A stretch of 64,000 bases of DNA from Halorussus halophilus (GTDB lineage: Archaea; Halobacteriota; Halobacteria; Halobacteriales; Haladaptataceae): contig NZ_CP044523.1 of NCBI RefSeq assembly GCF_008831545.1, positions 496,001 through 560,000 on the forward strand, in the 5' to 3' direction. This document shows, in pieces, positions 25,982 to 35,648 of this stretch. The notes under the pieces were generated by a model, which was given only the letters and a program-made list of their open reading frames with translations, had not been told where the DNA came from and ran no database searches. Numbering within the stretch: the stretch's first letter is position 1; each line of letters starts with the position of its first letter. Both the position numbers and the translations under genes were made by a program.

Positions 25982-26707
25982 ATGGTCGTCCTCGACACGT
26001 TCGGTGACGCGCTTTCGCTCCTCCGTCGTCATCCGACACTCGTGGTGTATCTCTTCGTTACTGGCGTCGTCTCGAACGTCCTCGGCAGCGGCGAGTACCT
26101 CGATCTCCCCGACGGCGGGACGCTGTTGTTGAGTCTGCTCTCGCTGGTAGTCGGTCCCGCGATAACGGTCGGCGTCATCGGACTCGTGAACGACGCGGCC
26201 GAGAACGCCCGCGTCTCCGTTGGGGCGTTCACCGCGTCGGTACTCCAGAACTAGTTCTCCGCTCTCGCGGCCGGTCTCATCATCGTCCTCGGGATTGTCA
26301 TCGTCGTCATCGTCGGCTTCATCGCGGCGATGATTCCGCTCGTCAGCATCGTCGTCGTTTTCGCCTTCATCGTCCTCATCATCGCGGCGGCCATCACGCT
26401 CCAGTTCGTGGACCTCGCTATCGTCGTGGACGACGCAGGAGCAGTCGATGGTATCGAGCGAAGCTACGAAGTCGCCATCGCCAACCTCGGCGCAGTCATC
26501 GGCTACGTTCTCTTCGAACTGCTGTTCGTCTTGCTGATTACTGCACCGTTTCTCGTCTTGTGGTTCGACGACGGATTTACGACGGCTACCCCGACGGTCC
26601 AACCGACACCTGCTCTCGTCGGTGCACTCGTCGTCGCCGCGCTCGGTTCGACGGTGTTGCAGACGTATCGCGTGACGTTCTACCGCGCGCTGTCGAATCG
26701 AACCTGA
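25982..26707 (+). pseudogene. Multi-helix membrane protein broken by an in-frame TAG
   Basis: One reading frame from the ATG at 25982 to TGA at 26705-26707 would give 241 residues of continuous membrane protein, but codon 91 (26252-26254) is TAG. The first half (MVVLDTFGDALSLLRRHPTL onward) and the second (FSALAAGLIIVLGIVIVV onward, ending VTFYRALSNRT) are in the same frame without indel, and both look coding. It resembles a haloarchaeal family (recalled as DUF7847). A single change of a Tyr or Gln codon would create the TAG. Nonsense mutation, sequencing error or readthrough cannot be separated here. Confidence 0.75.
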
Positions 26708-27297
26708 ACTACTTCCTGACCTCTCCCCGCAACCGGTTCGAGCGCGTAGCTATCGACGCGTCGAGCAGCGTTAAATCCAACCGTACTGTGCCGAAATTTG
26801 ATTCTCAGCTGGCCGAAGTTTCGGCGTCTCAGGAGTTCTCCGACACATGCGTGGTTTCGGTCGCGTCGCAACCTGCCGTTTCACCTCTCGAATCGATGGC
26901 ACGTTCGAGGCGGGTCGCGGCGTCAGACGTGACCAACTGCCCGCCTCCAGCGAACTACCGCAATCGTGACGCGTCAACCGAAGCTGCTTACATCGGCGAA
27001 TCGCCAGTTGACGCGGTCGAAAACTGTCTCAGACGCTGACGCTTACGAGCGTCTGCGAGGAAGTGTAGGATACTGGTCCGTTTCGTGGCACCACGTCAGA
27101 GTCGTCGAGCCTGACCGACGATTGTTCGAAATACCGATAAATCGGCCGAGATGGCTACTCGCGGGCGGTACAGAGTACGACGGAGTCACAGAAACCACGA
27201 ACCAGTGTTGGAGCAAATAACAAAATCCCTGGATGGTGGCTCTGTGTTGGTGCGTCGGGACCGTGCGACTTTCTCGGTCGCTGCTCGGCGCTCAATC
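26708..27297. other. 590-bp gene-free stretch
   Basis: No convincing coding frame and no copy of the dispersed repeat. Open frames here are Arg/Ser/Pro-rich, and the plus-strand frame reaching into the MscS-like gene lacks codon bias before 27298. One perfect 8-bp hairpin, CAGACGCT/AGCGTCTG (27030-27037 and 27048-27055), is the only clear structure. Confidence 0.55.
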
Positions 27298-28050
27298 ATG
27301 AACACGTACCAAATACTGCTGCAAGCGGACGACGGTGGACTGTTCGGTGACCTACCGGGATGGCTGGGAAACGCACTCTCGGAAATCGTCGCGGCGCTTC
27401 CCAGACTAATCGGAGCGATAGTCATCCTCCTCCTCGGTTGGCTCGTCGGTCGGACACTCGGCGGATTCGTATCGCGACTCTCGGATAGAGTCGGCCTCGA
27501 CCAGCGTACACGCTCCACGCCGCTCGGTCGCATGTTCGGCGAGTCCCGAAACGCCGTCTCGAACTTCCTCGGCAAAGTGACGGCGTGGTTCGTCTACGCG
27601 CTGGCCATCCTCGCGGCCGCGAACACGCTGGCGATAGAGACGCTGTCGGAGTGGATTGCGACCGCGGTGTCGTACCTGCCTGCGTTCGTCGCGGGCCTGC
27701 TGGTCATCATCCTCGGGTTCATAGTCTCGGACTTCGTCGGCGACGCAATCGAGCGTACGCGGGCGGCGACCGAGACAGCCTACACGACGTGGTTCGCCAC
27801 GGGCGTCCGGTTCTTCCTCTACTTCGCGGCCATCGTCATCGGTCTCGACACGATGGGCATCGACGTACAGATTCTGTACGTGTTCGCCCAAGCGTTGTCG
27901 TGGGGACTCGCCGCGGGCGTCGCGCTCGCCATCGGTATCGCGTTCGGGTGGGGTGGCCACGACTACGTGGCAGCGCACATCGACGACTGGATGGGCCGCG
28001 CTCGACAGGGGACGCCGACGCCCTCCTCGGAGACGGCGGACGACGACTGA
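27298..28050 (+). CDS. MscS-like mechanosensitive-channel family membrane protein
   Basis: A 250-residue protein with about five helices. Its repeated conserved-TM-helix segments (LIGAIVILLLGWLVGRTLGG, FVAGLLVIILGFIVSDFVGD, then ALSWGLAAGVALAIGIAFGWGG) are typical of archaeal MscS-related proteins lacking the large cytoplasmic vestibule. Charged loops such as RLSDRVGLDQRTR follow helix 1. It may relieve turgor or form small pores. The ATG at 27298 was chosen because the 49 earlier in-frame residues are non-hydrophobic and atypical. Confidence 0.8.
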   Translation: MNTYQILLQADDGGLFGDLPGWLGNALSEIVAALPRLIGAIVILLLGWLVGRTLGGFVSRLSDRVGLDQRTRSTPLGRMFGESRNAVSNFLGKVTAWFVYALAILAAANTLAIETLSEWIATAVSYLPAFVAGLLVIILGFIVSDFVGDAIERTRAATETAYTTWFATGVRFFLYFAAIVIGLDTMGIDVQILYVFAQALSWGLAAGVALAIGIAFGWGGHDYVAAHIDDWMGRARQGTPTPSSETADDD

Positions 28051-28106
28051 GTCGCTGTGAACTGTTGACCAGAATATATTTTTCCGTGGGCTGAGCAGGA
28101 GATAGT

Positions 28107-29372
28107 ATGCCCTCCAGACGACGTTCTCTTGCGGCCCTCGACAAGCGACGCTCCCACGATTCTCTCGACAGACGCCAGTATCTCGCAACTATCGGGTCCG
28201 TCGGCGCGGTTGCACTCGCAGGGTGTACCACTGGCGGCGACTACGACGAGGCCGCCGATTCGGCAGGCAAAACGACCGACTGGCCGACGCTCGCTCACGA
28301 CGGAGCGAACACGGGATACAACCCCGAAAGTCGCGGCCCCGAGTCGAGCGTCAAGGAGCGATGGAAGACACCCGTCTCCTCGCCGACTGCACCGCCTGCC
28401 GTCGCAGACGGTCGGGTGTACGTCCCGGCGGGCGACACGCACGACTGTTTCGCGGCCGACTCCGGAGAATCGCTCTGGAGCTACGATTTCGACAAAGAGG
28501 GCCGGGGTATGTCGGTGTGGTCCGCGCCCACCGTTCGTGACGGACTGGTCTACATTTCCGGCGGCAACAGGGACGCCTTGCTCGTCCTCGACGCCAAGAC
28601 CGGCGAAGAAGTTCGAGCGTTCGAAACGGAGGGCGAAGTCTCGGCCGCACCTCGATTCGACCACGACGGGCGATTTATCTACGCCGTCACGCGCGACGGG
28701 TGGGTTCATTGCTTCGACCTGAACGACAACGACGAGGAGTGGCGCACCGAACTGTTCGGTCATATAGCCGCACCGCCAGCAGTGTCGGAGACTTCGCCAC
28801 TGCTCTACGTCGCCACCGAGGGCGGCGAGGTGTTCGCGCTCTCGAAGTTCGACGGCGAGGGTTCGTGGCGACAGAAGCTACCGGGGATGGTCAACACCGC
28901 TCCAGCAGTCGTCAGTCGGCGTCTCTACGTCCTCCCGTTCGGTGGCAAACTCCACTGTCTGAACACCGGCCGAGTCGGCAAAATAGAGTGGACGAGCGAC
29001 GACCGCGTGTTCACCGACCACCACCTCGCAGTCGCCGACGGACGCGTCTTCGCCTCTGGCGCAGACGGCGTCGTCGCTATCGACCGCGAGTCCGGGAAGA
29101 CCGACTGGACGGTCTCCACGAAAGACAACGTAAACTGCGCGCCTGCGGTCGCTGGCGACACGCTCTACATCGGCGACGAGGGCGGGCGACTCCACGCCAT
29201 CAAGACGGGCGGCGGAGTCGGGTTCGGTGGCATCGACGTGAGCGCGCGCCGCTGGAAACTCGACTTGGGGGTTCGCGTGCGCGAAGGAATCGCAGTCTCT
29301 GGTGGTCGCGTCTACGCCTACACGAAACCGCCGAAGGGGGAAGGCTACGTCCACGCGCTGGAAGCGAAGTAG
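28107..29372 (+). CDS. PQQ-like beta-propeller lipoprotein, copy 3
   Basis: A 421-residue exported protein. DRRQYLATIGSVGAVALAGC gives a twin-arginine-type signal with a lipobox Cys, unlike the two propeller proteins near 8-10 kb. Blades are DCFAADSGESLWSYDF, LVLDAKTGEEVRAFET, HCFDLNDNDEEWRTEL, HCLNTGRVGKIEWTSD and VAIDRESGKTDWTVST. Likely membrane-anchored and exposed outside; a role in assembly or redox is possible. A TATATTTTT tract about 30 nt upstream is a candidate promoter. Confidence 0.87.
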   Translation: MPSRRRSLAALDKRRSHDSLDRRQYLATIGSVGAVALAGCTTGGDYDEAADSAGKTTDWPTLAHDGANTGYNPESRGPESSVKERWKTPVSSPTAPPAVADGRVYVPAGDTHDCFAADSGESLWSYDFDKEGRGMSVWSAPTVRDGLVYISGGNRDALLVLDAKTGEEVRAFETEGEVSAAPRFDHDGRFIYAVTRDGWVHCFDLNDNDEEWRTELFGHIAAPPAVSETSPLLYVATEGGEVFALSKFDGEGSWRQKLPGMVNTAPAVVSRRLYVLPFGGKLHCLNTGRVGKIEWTSDDRVFTDHHLAVADGRVFASGADGVVAIDRESGKTDWTVSTKDNVNCAPAVAGDTLYIGDEGGRLHAIKTGGGVGFGGIDVSARRWKLDLGVRVREGIAVSGGRVYAYTKPPKGEGYVHALEAK

Positions 29373-29384
29373 CTGAAAGTCGCC

Positions 29385-30026
29385 TCAGTAGTTCTGTCGG
29401 AAGTCCTCGACGATTTCGACGCCCGAACTCGCGCCGATGCGTTCCGCGCCTGCGTCGAACATCGCTCGGGCCTGTTCGTAGTTACCGACGCCGCCGCTGG
29501 CCTTTACAGGGAGATACTCGCTCATCAGTTCCACGTCTTCGACTTTCGCGCCGCTCTCGGCGAATCCGGTGGAGGTCTTGACGAACGCCGCGTCGGCGTC
29601 TTTCGCGGCCTGACAGGCGTCGTGTTTCTCCTCGTCGGTGAGCAGGGCTGTCTCGATGATGACCTTCACTGGGATGGGAACCGCGGCGACGACTTCCTCG
29701 ATGTCTTGGCGGACTGCTTCGGTTTCTCCGGCCTTGAGTCGGCCGACGTTGATGACCATGTCCAGTTCGTCCGCGCCGTCCTCGTAGGCGATGGCCGCTT
29801 CTTCACGCTTGGCGGCGGTGGCGTGCTGTCCGTGCGGGAAGCCGATGACCGTAGCGAGGGTCACGTCGGGAGTGTACTCCGCCGCTTCGGCGACGTAGCA
29901 CGGCGGGATGCAGGCGTTCAGGCCGTACTCGTCGGCGTCGTCTAAGACCTGCTGTACGTCGGCGAAGGTCGTCTCGGGTCCGAGGACCGTGTGGTCGATG
30001 CTCGCGGCGAGTTCGGCGTCGTTCAT
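29385..30026 (-). CDS. deoC: Deoxyribose-phosphate aldolase
   Basis: Cleaves 2-deoxyribose 5-phosphate to glyceraldehyde 3-phosphate and acetaldehyde in deoxynucleoside breakdown. The 213 residues carry the Schiff-base Lys in AFVKTSTGF, the second catalytic Lys in [12 protein letters not shown], and the phosphate loops KASGGVGN and ERIGASSGV. The ATG at 30026 gives [17 protein letters not shown], matching the family start; an in-frame extension adds nine residues. It is divergent from the ribose-1,5-bisphosphate isomerase gene, a fitting partnership in nucleoside sugar use. Confidence 0.93.
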   Translation of the reverse strand: MNDAELAASIDHTVLGPETTFADVQQVLDDADEYGLNACIPPCYVAEAAEYTPDVTLATVIGFPHGQHATAAKREEAAIAYEDGADELDMVINVGRLKAGETEAVRQDIEEVVAAVPIPVKVIIETALLTDEEKHDACQAAKDADAAFVKTSTGFAESGAKVEDVELMSEYLPVKASGGVGNYEQARAMFDAGAERIGASSGVEIVEDFRQNY

Positions 30027-30338
30027 GCTAACAGGTGGTGTTTGGGGTTTCAAATGTCCTCCGACTCTAGCAGTGTGCGAGGGTGCGTGGTATTCGGTGG
30101 GAAAGAGTCGTTCTGCTCGGTGCGAACCAGAGCGATAGCTTGAGTTGATTCTGTGGAGTCCGCGAGATTAGTGGATTCTGAGAACCGGAAGCTAGCTACT
30201 CCCGAAACCACGGAGAGAACGTGTCGCCACCGTACCGCCACCGTGCCACCGCGCACAGCCACACCCTTCTCACCCGACTCCACCGTCTCATCATCCCGAC
30301 ACCTACCCTTTTGCCCCCTGACATCCTACACTCACTTT
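30027..30338. other. Divergent intergenic region with repeat copy R7
   Basis: The 312 bp between deoC and the ribose-bisphosphate isomerase gene contain no gene. Positions about 30188-30215 and 30256-30280 carry diverged modules C and D of the dispersed repeat; the rest must hold both promoters. Confidence 0.5.
30188..30280 (+). repeat. Dispersed intergenic repeat, copy R7 (partial, diverged)
   Basis: Module C, AAGCTAGCTACTCCCGAAA, begins at 30189 and is identical to copy R4 over those 19 bases. Module D is diverged (AGCCACACCCTTCTCACCC near 30257-30275). Module A was not found upstream, so the copy is partial. Confidence 0.6.
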
Positions 30339-31307
30339 ATGAACGAGGTCCATCCCGCCGTCGATTCGGTCGCCGAGGACATCGCCAGCATGGAGATACG
30401 TGGCGCGGCGACCATCGCGGACGCGGCGGCCGAGGCGTTGGCGACCCAAGCGCAGGACAGCGACGCCGACACCCCCGAGGCATTCCGTGCGGAGATGCGC
30501 GCCGCGGCCCGTCGCCTGCGCGAGACCCGCCCGACTGCGGTCAGCCTCCCCAACTCGCTCCGATACGTGTTCGGCGGGATGAGCGGCGAGAGCGTCGAAG
30601 CCCTCCGAGAGAGCGTGGTGGCCAGCGCGGCTGAGTTCTGCCGCGAACTCGACCAAGCGCAGGACAACCTCGGCCAAATCGGCGCGAACCGCCTGCGCGA
30701 CGGCGACACCGTGATGACTCACTGCCACTCGACGGACGCCCTCTCCTGCGTCGAGGCGGCCCTCGACCAGGGGAAGGAGATTAGCGCCGTCGTCAAAGAG
30801 ACCCGGCCGCGAAAGCAGGGTCACATCACCGCCCGACAACTTCGCGAGTGGGACGTGCCGGTCACGCTCGTCGTGGACAACGCCGCGCGTCGGTATCTCG
30901 ACGAGGTTGACCACGTGCTGGTGGGCGCGGACTCAATCGCCGCCGACGGGTCGGTCATCAACAAAATCGGCACCTCCGGACTGGCGGTCAACGCCCGTGA
31001 GCGCGGCGTCCCCATCATGGTCGCGGCTCAGACGTTGAAACTCCACCCGGACACGATGACCGGCCACACGGTCGAAATCGAGATGCGCGACGAGCGAGAA
31101 GTCCTCACGGCCGAGGAGGAAGCCGAAATCGACGGCGATTCCCAGGGAGAAGGCCTCACCGTCGAGAATCCCGCGTTCGACGTGACGCCACCGCGCTACG
31201 TCGATGCCATCGTCACCGAGCGGGGGCAGTTCCCACCGGAGAGCATCGTCACGCTGATGCGAGAACTGTTCGGCGACCAGCAGGGCGGCGAACCGTGGGA
31301 CGAGTAG
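30339..31307 (+). CDS. Ribose 1,5-bisphosphate isomerase (eIF2B-like)
   Basis: Converts ribose 1,5-bisphosphate to ribulose 1,5-bisphosphate in archaeal nucleoside degradation. The 322 residues match the archaeal R15P isomerase/eIF2B-related family: MTHCHSTDALSC holds the catalytic Cys region, VLVGADSIAADG the catalytic Asp, and INKIGTSGLAVNARERGVP the sugar-phosphate loop. The ATG at 30339 is clear because upstream in-frame residues derive from a repeat. In haloarchaea lacking RuBisCO the product enters the non-carboxylating pentose bisphosphate pathway. PfkB and nucleoside phosphorylase genes lie at 37-39 kb. Confidence 0.9.
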   Translation: MNEVHPAVDSVAEDIASMEIRGAATIADAAAEALATQAQDSDADTPEAFRAEMRAAARRLRETRPTAVSLPNSLRYVFGGMSGESVEALRESVVASAAEFCRELDQAQDNLGQIGANRLRDGDTVMTHCHSTDALSCVEAALDQGKEISAVVKETRPRKQGHITARQLREWDVPVTLVVDNAARRYLDEVDHVLVGADSIAADGSVINKIGTSGLAVNARERGVPIMVAAQTLKLHPDTMTGHTVEIEMRDEREVLTAEEEAEIDGDSQGEGLTVENPAFDVTPPRYVDAIVTERGQFPPESIVTLMRELFGDQQGGEPWDE

Positions 31308-31434
31308 CGCGAACCAGAACCGGGAAACGGGCGATTGACGACTCGTATTCGAGCGTTCGGGACACGCTTTCCGATTTCCTCGCCGTAACTCTGCGTATAA
31401 CTAACGCCTCGTCCGTGGTTCAGTGGGTCGGACT

Positions 31435-31938
31435 ATGCAAGACACGGAACGACGCGCGTTCCTCAGAGTCGCCGGACTCATGGGAGCGATGGGATTCGCG
31501 GGGAACGTCGCGGGACAGGAGACGACCACCGCAGACGGAGAGCAAACGGAAAACGGCCTCGTCACCGTTTCGAGCGACCGGAGCTTCGACCGAACGCTGA
31601 GCGACGTACAGACCAACATCGAACTGAACGAGAATCTGACGCTCATCGAGGTCGTGGACCACGCCCAGAGTGCCGAGCGATTCGGGATGGACCTCAGACC
31701 GACGACGCTCCTGATTTTCGGTAATCCCCGACTGGGGACCCAACTGATGCAGGCCGAACAGACCGCGGGTATCGACTTGCCACAGAAGATGCTCGTCTGG
31801 GAGGCCGACGACGGGTCCGTCTACGTCACCTACAACGACCCGAGATGGCTGGCCGAGCGTCACGGCATCGAGGGCCAAGAAGACACGCTCAACGCGATTT
31901 CGAACGCGTTAGAGTCGCTGGCGACGAGCGGGAACTGA
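31435..31938 (+). CDS. Exported DUF302-domain protein
   Basis: A 167-residue protein. ERRAFLRVAGLMGAMGFAG is a twin-arginine signal; a linker precedes a DUF302 fold (about 50-165): DRTLSDVQTNIELNENLTL, GMDLRPTTLLIFGNP, PQKMLVWEADDGSVYVTYND. The family binds small ligands or redox cofactors; function is not established. The ATG at 31435 puts the Arg pair near the N-terminus. Confidence 0.85.
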   Translation: MQDTERRAFLRVAGLMGAMGFAGNVAGQETTTADGEQTENGLVTVSSDRSFDRTLSDVQTNIELNENLTLIEVVDHAQSAERFGMDLRPTTLLIFGNPRLGTQLMQAEQTAGIDLPQKMLVWEADDGSVYVTYNDPRWLAERHGIEGQEDTLNAISNALESLATSGN

Positions 31939-32199
31939 GAGCGGAGACGGTGCAAACACCTCCGTAAACCAATTAACGCAATATCAATTCTTCAATGCTT
32001 CGGGCGAACCACAGTTTCGGAGGATGGGCTAGCTTTGGGTCACATCTCCGTCGAGTCGTGGTTCTTCTCACCGGCCAAGGGTCAATATCGAACCTTCACG
32101 AGCTTAACTGTCGGATAGACGCGAGAAATTGCGTGGATTCCCGCGCTGCTGAATAGTGTTGCCACTCCCGAGCAGCAGACTCAACGAAGGCTCAGCCGG
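31939..32199. other. Flank between DUF302 gene and the transposase
   Basis: 261 bp without a gene, more AT-rich after about 31960. It should contain one end of the insertion sequence. I could not fix the terminal inverted repeat: the best candidate pair (near 31995-32020 against 33850-33880) is imperfect. Confidence 0.4.
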
Positions 32200-33822
32200 T
32201 TAATCGGGCGGAATCAACGCCGAGGCAACGATCTCGACACACTCACCCGCGGTCAACACGGGCGCGTAGTCCATTTCGCCGTCGACGCCGGCTTTCAGCA
32301 GGAAATCAGTGAGTCGCCAGATATTGTAGAGCAACACCGCGAACACGAAATAGAACAGCCGCACGCGATAGTCCTTCGAGGAGGTCCTCGCCAGAAAATC
32401 ACCCTTGATGGACTTGTACTCGTTCTCGATCTGCCAGCGACGACTATAGCGCCGACAGAACGTCTCGGCCTCATCCGGCCCGACTCGGAGATTCGTCGCG
32501 AACACCGTGGTCCTCTCGCCACTCGTCGATGGGACGTACAGAAACCGCATCGGATGCGAGCCGGCCTCGACGTGGACGGACGCGGATTCAACAGCGATCT
32601 CCTGGTCGTCCTCGTCCATCCGCTCGATCACCCCGCGTTCGGAGCTGGTGATGCGCTTTGGGATGAGGTAGTTCACACTTAGGTTCGAGAGCGTCTGGAA
32701 CACCCGCATGGAATCGAACTCGCGGTCGCAGAGGACTGTCTCGATGGGGACGTGATCTTTCGCACGCTGGACGAGCCGCCGGACAACGCGGTGGATTTGG
32801 TTCGACGGGTTCTCATCCCACGCCGAGCTCTCTCGGACTGGTTCAATAGCCAAGACGAGCGGGATGTTCTGCCCGATAACCGAGAGCGTCGCGAACTTGA
32901 ACGCGCGACGCTCGCCGTCTTTCGTGCCGCTTACCATCGGCATCTCCTCGACATCCCCGTAGTACGGGATAGTCGTGATATCAATCGCAGCGGTCACTGG
33001 ACGGCGAAAGGATGCTTCGGAGGCGATAGCCGAAAGCAGGCGATCGCTGGCCCGATCGAACCCCTTGATTAGGGAATCGGGCTCAAACTGCTTGACTGCC
33101 CGCAGATGTGTGTCTCCGTGGGGACCGTATTCCTCGCCCCGTCTGTACTGGAAGCGAGCAGCACCCTGAGCCGTCCCACAGCCGACCATCCCCATGAACG
33201 TCTGGAGCTCAAAAAACCGCGTGTCCTCATAGGTGGCGTTCTGAGCCCGCCCTGAGTTGAACCCGTCGAAGCCGTGGTCACGGGCGAGACGTGTGGCCTG
33301 ATGGATCTGCTCGTCGGAAAACTCTCGCCCGGCAGATTCATCGTCCTCATCGGCAGGTTGTGACTCGTCTTCTCGGTCAGTGATCTCCTCCTTGGGGCGA
33401 ACAGCAGAGACAGATGGGCCGTATTCATGGATCTCTTTCACGACGAAGTGGGCGGCGGTGGTCACGAACTCGCGGACATCACCGTCAAACCGGTTACGCC
33501 ACGTCCGTGAGAGTACGGACTCGTCAGGGACGTGATCCAGACCGAACGCATCAGCGAGTTCTTGGTACTGGGCAAGGGTTCGATAGCTGTCGCCCGTGAT
33601 CTCTCGGTAGATGAACAGTCGAATCATCCCAAGGAACGAATCGGGTGCTGGGTGCCACTCAGGATACGAGTCATCGAGCGTTCCACTTCGGATCGTCACC
33701 TCGGTCACGCTTGTCTGGAGTTGATTTCCATCTCGGAGAGATCCCCGTATTTCGATCCCGGCTTTGTAAGCGTCAGTCTTGAGGGCATCTCGTTTACGGT
33801 AGAAGTCGGAGGAGTCTTCCAT
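32200..33822 (-). mobile_element. IS4-superfamily transposase gene of an insertion sequence
   Basis: A 540-residue DDE transposase. The acidic residues are in AAIDITTIPYYGD (first Asp) and VLCDREFDSMRVFQ (second Asp). The IS4 signature Y-x2-R-x3-E-x6-K is exact in YSRRWQIENEYKSIK. The frame is intact, so the element may be active. Ends and target duplication were not resolved. It borders the AT-richer accessory patch on its right side. The same coordinates can be taken as the CDS. Confidence 0.9.
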
Positions 33823-33928
33823 CGGACGGCGATTCTAATAATAGTGTTTCAAAGTGGCCGAGTTTCGAGCATGACTAACTGAGCCAGGGTATGTAGACAG
33901 GAGACTGCGGTTCGTTCAGCGAATTTGG

Positions 33929-34519
33929 TTATTGCTCCAACTTGAAATTGAATCCCCACACACCAACATCTCCCAAATCACGTTGCATCCGATATTCGCC
34001 CGGGTCTGGACAGGTGCCGTTTAGTTCCCCATCGACGCCAGCAATCGCGTACGATCTCTTCGTTTGCTCACCTGCTTTGAGAACAGTATTCTTGATTCCA
34101 TCAGCTCGAACGAACTGATCGACTCGTGCACACCCACTGGATATATCTATCAATTGCGCTCGCACTTCCTCTTCTAATCCGATCACGAGCCCGCCGGTCT
34201 CTGAATCATGAACACCTTGGGGAAAGGGTAGATCACTGACTCCCCCTGCATAGGACCAACTAACGGTTTCATCACCGGTGTTTTTCACAGTAATCTCTAC
34301 TATCGGCACTTCTGCCGTGCTCAGTCGATCGTTTGATACGGTGACCTCGAAAGACAGTGGTTCGGGAGCGTTATCCACACTGGTCAGTGAAAAATGCATT
34401 GGCACCTCTTCTGAGCCATTTGTATTAGGGCCACTCGCGTCGGTGATAGCGCTAATGCAGCCACTCACGGCGACGATGGCAGTACTACCTACACCAGCCA
34501 GGAACTTTCGTCGGTTCAT
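33929..34519 (-). CDS. Exported lipoprotein of unknown function
   Basis: A 196-residue protein. MNRRKFLAGVGSTAIVAVSGC has a twin arginine and lipobox Cys. The rest is beta-rich with an Ig-like segment (PIVEITVKNTGDETVSWSYAG) and two later Cys (SGCARVD and NGTCPDPGEY) that could form a disulfide. Base composition is clearly less GC-rich than the surroundings, a sign of recent transfer. It is divergent from the membrane-anchored regulator at 34632, suggesting a two-gene acquired unit. Confidence 0.7.
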   Translation of the reverse strand: MNRRKFLAGVGSTAIVAVSGCISAITDASGPNTNGSEEVPMHFSLTSVDNAPEPLSFEVTVSNDRLSTAEVPIVEITVKNTGDETVSWSYAGGVSDLPFPQGVHDSETGGLVIGLEEEVRAQLIDISSGCARVDQFVRADGIKNTVLKAGEQTKRSYAIAGVDGELNGTCPDPGEYRMQRDLGDVGVWGFNFKLEQ

Positions 34520-34631
34520 ATCTCCCCGTTGGAGCCCCTGTTAAATGACCACTGGCCAGACTCAAGTGGCCACTTTAGCGAGGGGAAGGGCCAAAACTAC
34601 GGGTTACAACTAGAGGAGAAAGGACCATCCA

Positions 34632-35270
34632 ATGTCTGAGAACACCCAACAGGAGGAAACAAAGAGCGCATTCCCACTTCGCTGGCCAGTCACCGTTCGT
34701 ACGGACCAGGAGGCACGTCTGGTTGAGATTAGTGATGAGGGTGCGACGGCAGTGTTTGACACGCTTACATCAGAAACCGCACGGCAACTACTGAGTCGCC
34801 TCCACGATGAACCACAAACTGCGTCCGATCTCGCCGAATCTGTCGATACGTCCGTTCAGAACGTCAAATATCACCTACAGAAGTTCGAGGATGTAGGACT
34901 TGTCAAAGTCGTTGATCACTGGTATTCCTCTCGTGGGACCGAAATGAAAGTGTATGGCCCGTCAGATAACGCGCTCGTACTATACACTGGCATGGACCTA
35001 GACAGCACATCTTTGCGTGATGGCTTATCACGAGTTCTTGGTGCTGTCGCTCTGCTCGGAATTGCCAGTCTCTTCGTTGACTATCTTGTTCAGATGCTTG
35101 CCGCAACACCTAGGGCACCACCAACCAGCGATACCCCTGGTGGTAGTTCTCCCCCCACAAATCCAATCGGGTTTGAGATTATGGACATAATGATCTCTCC
35201 AGGGATGGCATTTTTCGTGGGCGGCGCATTCGCTCTCGGAGTTGGACTTCTGTGGTGGTATTGGCGATAG
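34632..35270 (+). CDS. ArsR-type winged-helix regulator with two membrane helices
   Basis: A 212-residue protein. Residues about 40-105 form a winged helix (LLSRLHDEPQTASDLAESV, NVKYHLQKFEDVGLVKVVD). A short strand region YSSRGTEMKVYGPSDN leads to two membrane helices (about 135-155 and 187-210) separated by a Pro/Ser/Thr-rich loop (PPTSDTPGGSSPP). It is therefore a membrane-tethered one-component regulator; the signal may be sensed at the membrane. Codon use is AT-richer than neighbours. The divergent lipoprotein gene at 34519 is a candidate target or partner. Confidence 0.8.
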   Translation: MSENTQQEETKSAFPLRWPVTVRTDQEARLVEISDEGATAVFDTLTSETARQLLSRLHDEPQTASDLAESVDTSVQNVKYHLQKFEDVGLVKVVDHWYSSRGTEMKVYGPSDNALVLYTGMDLDSTSLRDGLSRVLGAVALLGIASLFVDYLVQMLAATPRAPPTSDTPGGSSPPTNPIGFEIMDIMISPGMAFFVGGAFALGVGLLWWYWR

Positions 35271-35648
35271 TGAGCGTGTCATAGAATCCGGCTCGTGCCC
35301 TGAACTCCCTCTTCGCAGATTATCTTCTTATTCGTGCGCTCGATTTGGTCTGGATATCTCTTGTAGCTGGTCGCGTGCCGAAGCGTCCCTAGCCTAGAAG
35401 TGTAGGAACCCACAGAGGAACATCTAATCTTCACTAGAACATACCTTGGAAACAAGGCACACAACAATTCCATCCTCCGAGGTTGTGGGGCGAACGAGGT
35501 CCGAGGAGGGCTGCTGTCTGGCGCGCTGCACGGAGATTCTCGGCTCTTCGGCCGTTACTTACTCATGAAGACGAACTGACGAAGGACGTGATTGGCGGAA
35601 TGCACAACTAGCAACGCAAGCGCGTTCCCGAACAAAAATCGAAGTCGG
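35271..35648. other. 378-bp gene-free stretch in the AT-richer patch
   Basis: I see no supported gene. A 64-codon minus frame (35279-35473) lacks haloarchaeal codon bias and known motifs. The sequence is irregular and may include remnants left by mobile elements. Confidence 0.45.

Noticed and set aside
31939-33928. Terminal inverted repeats of the insertion sequence
   Set aside because: The similar AATAGTGTT words on both sides (near 32150 and 33842) are in direct, not inverted, orientation, and other matches are imperfect.
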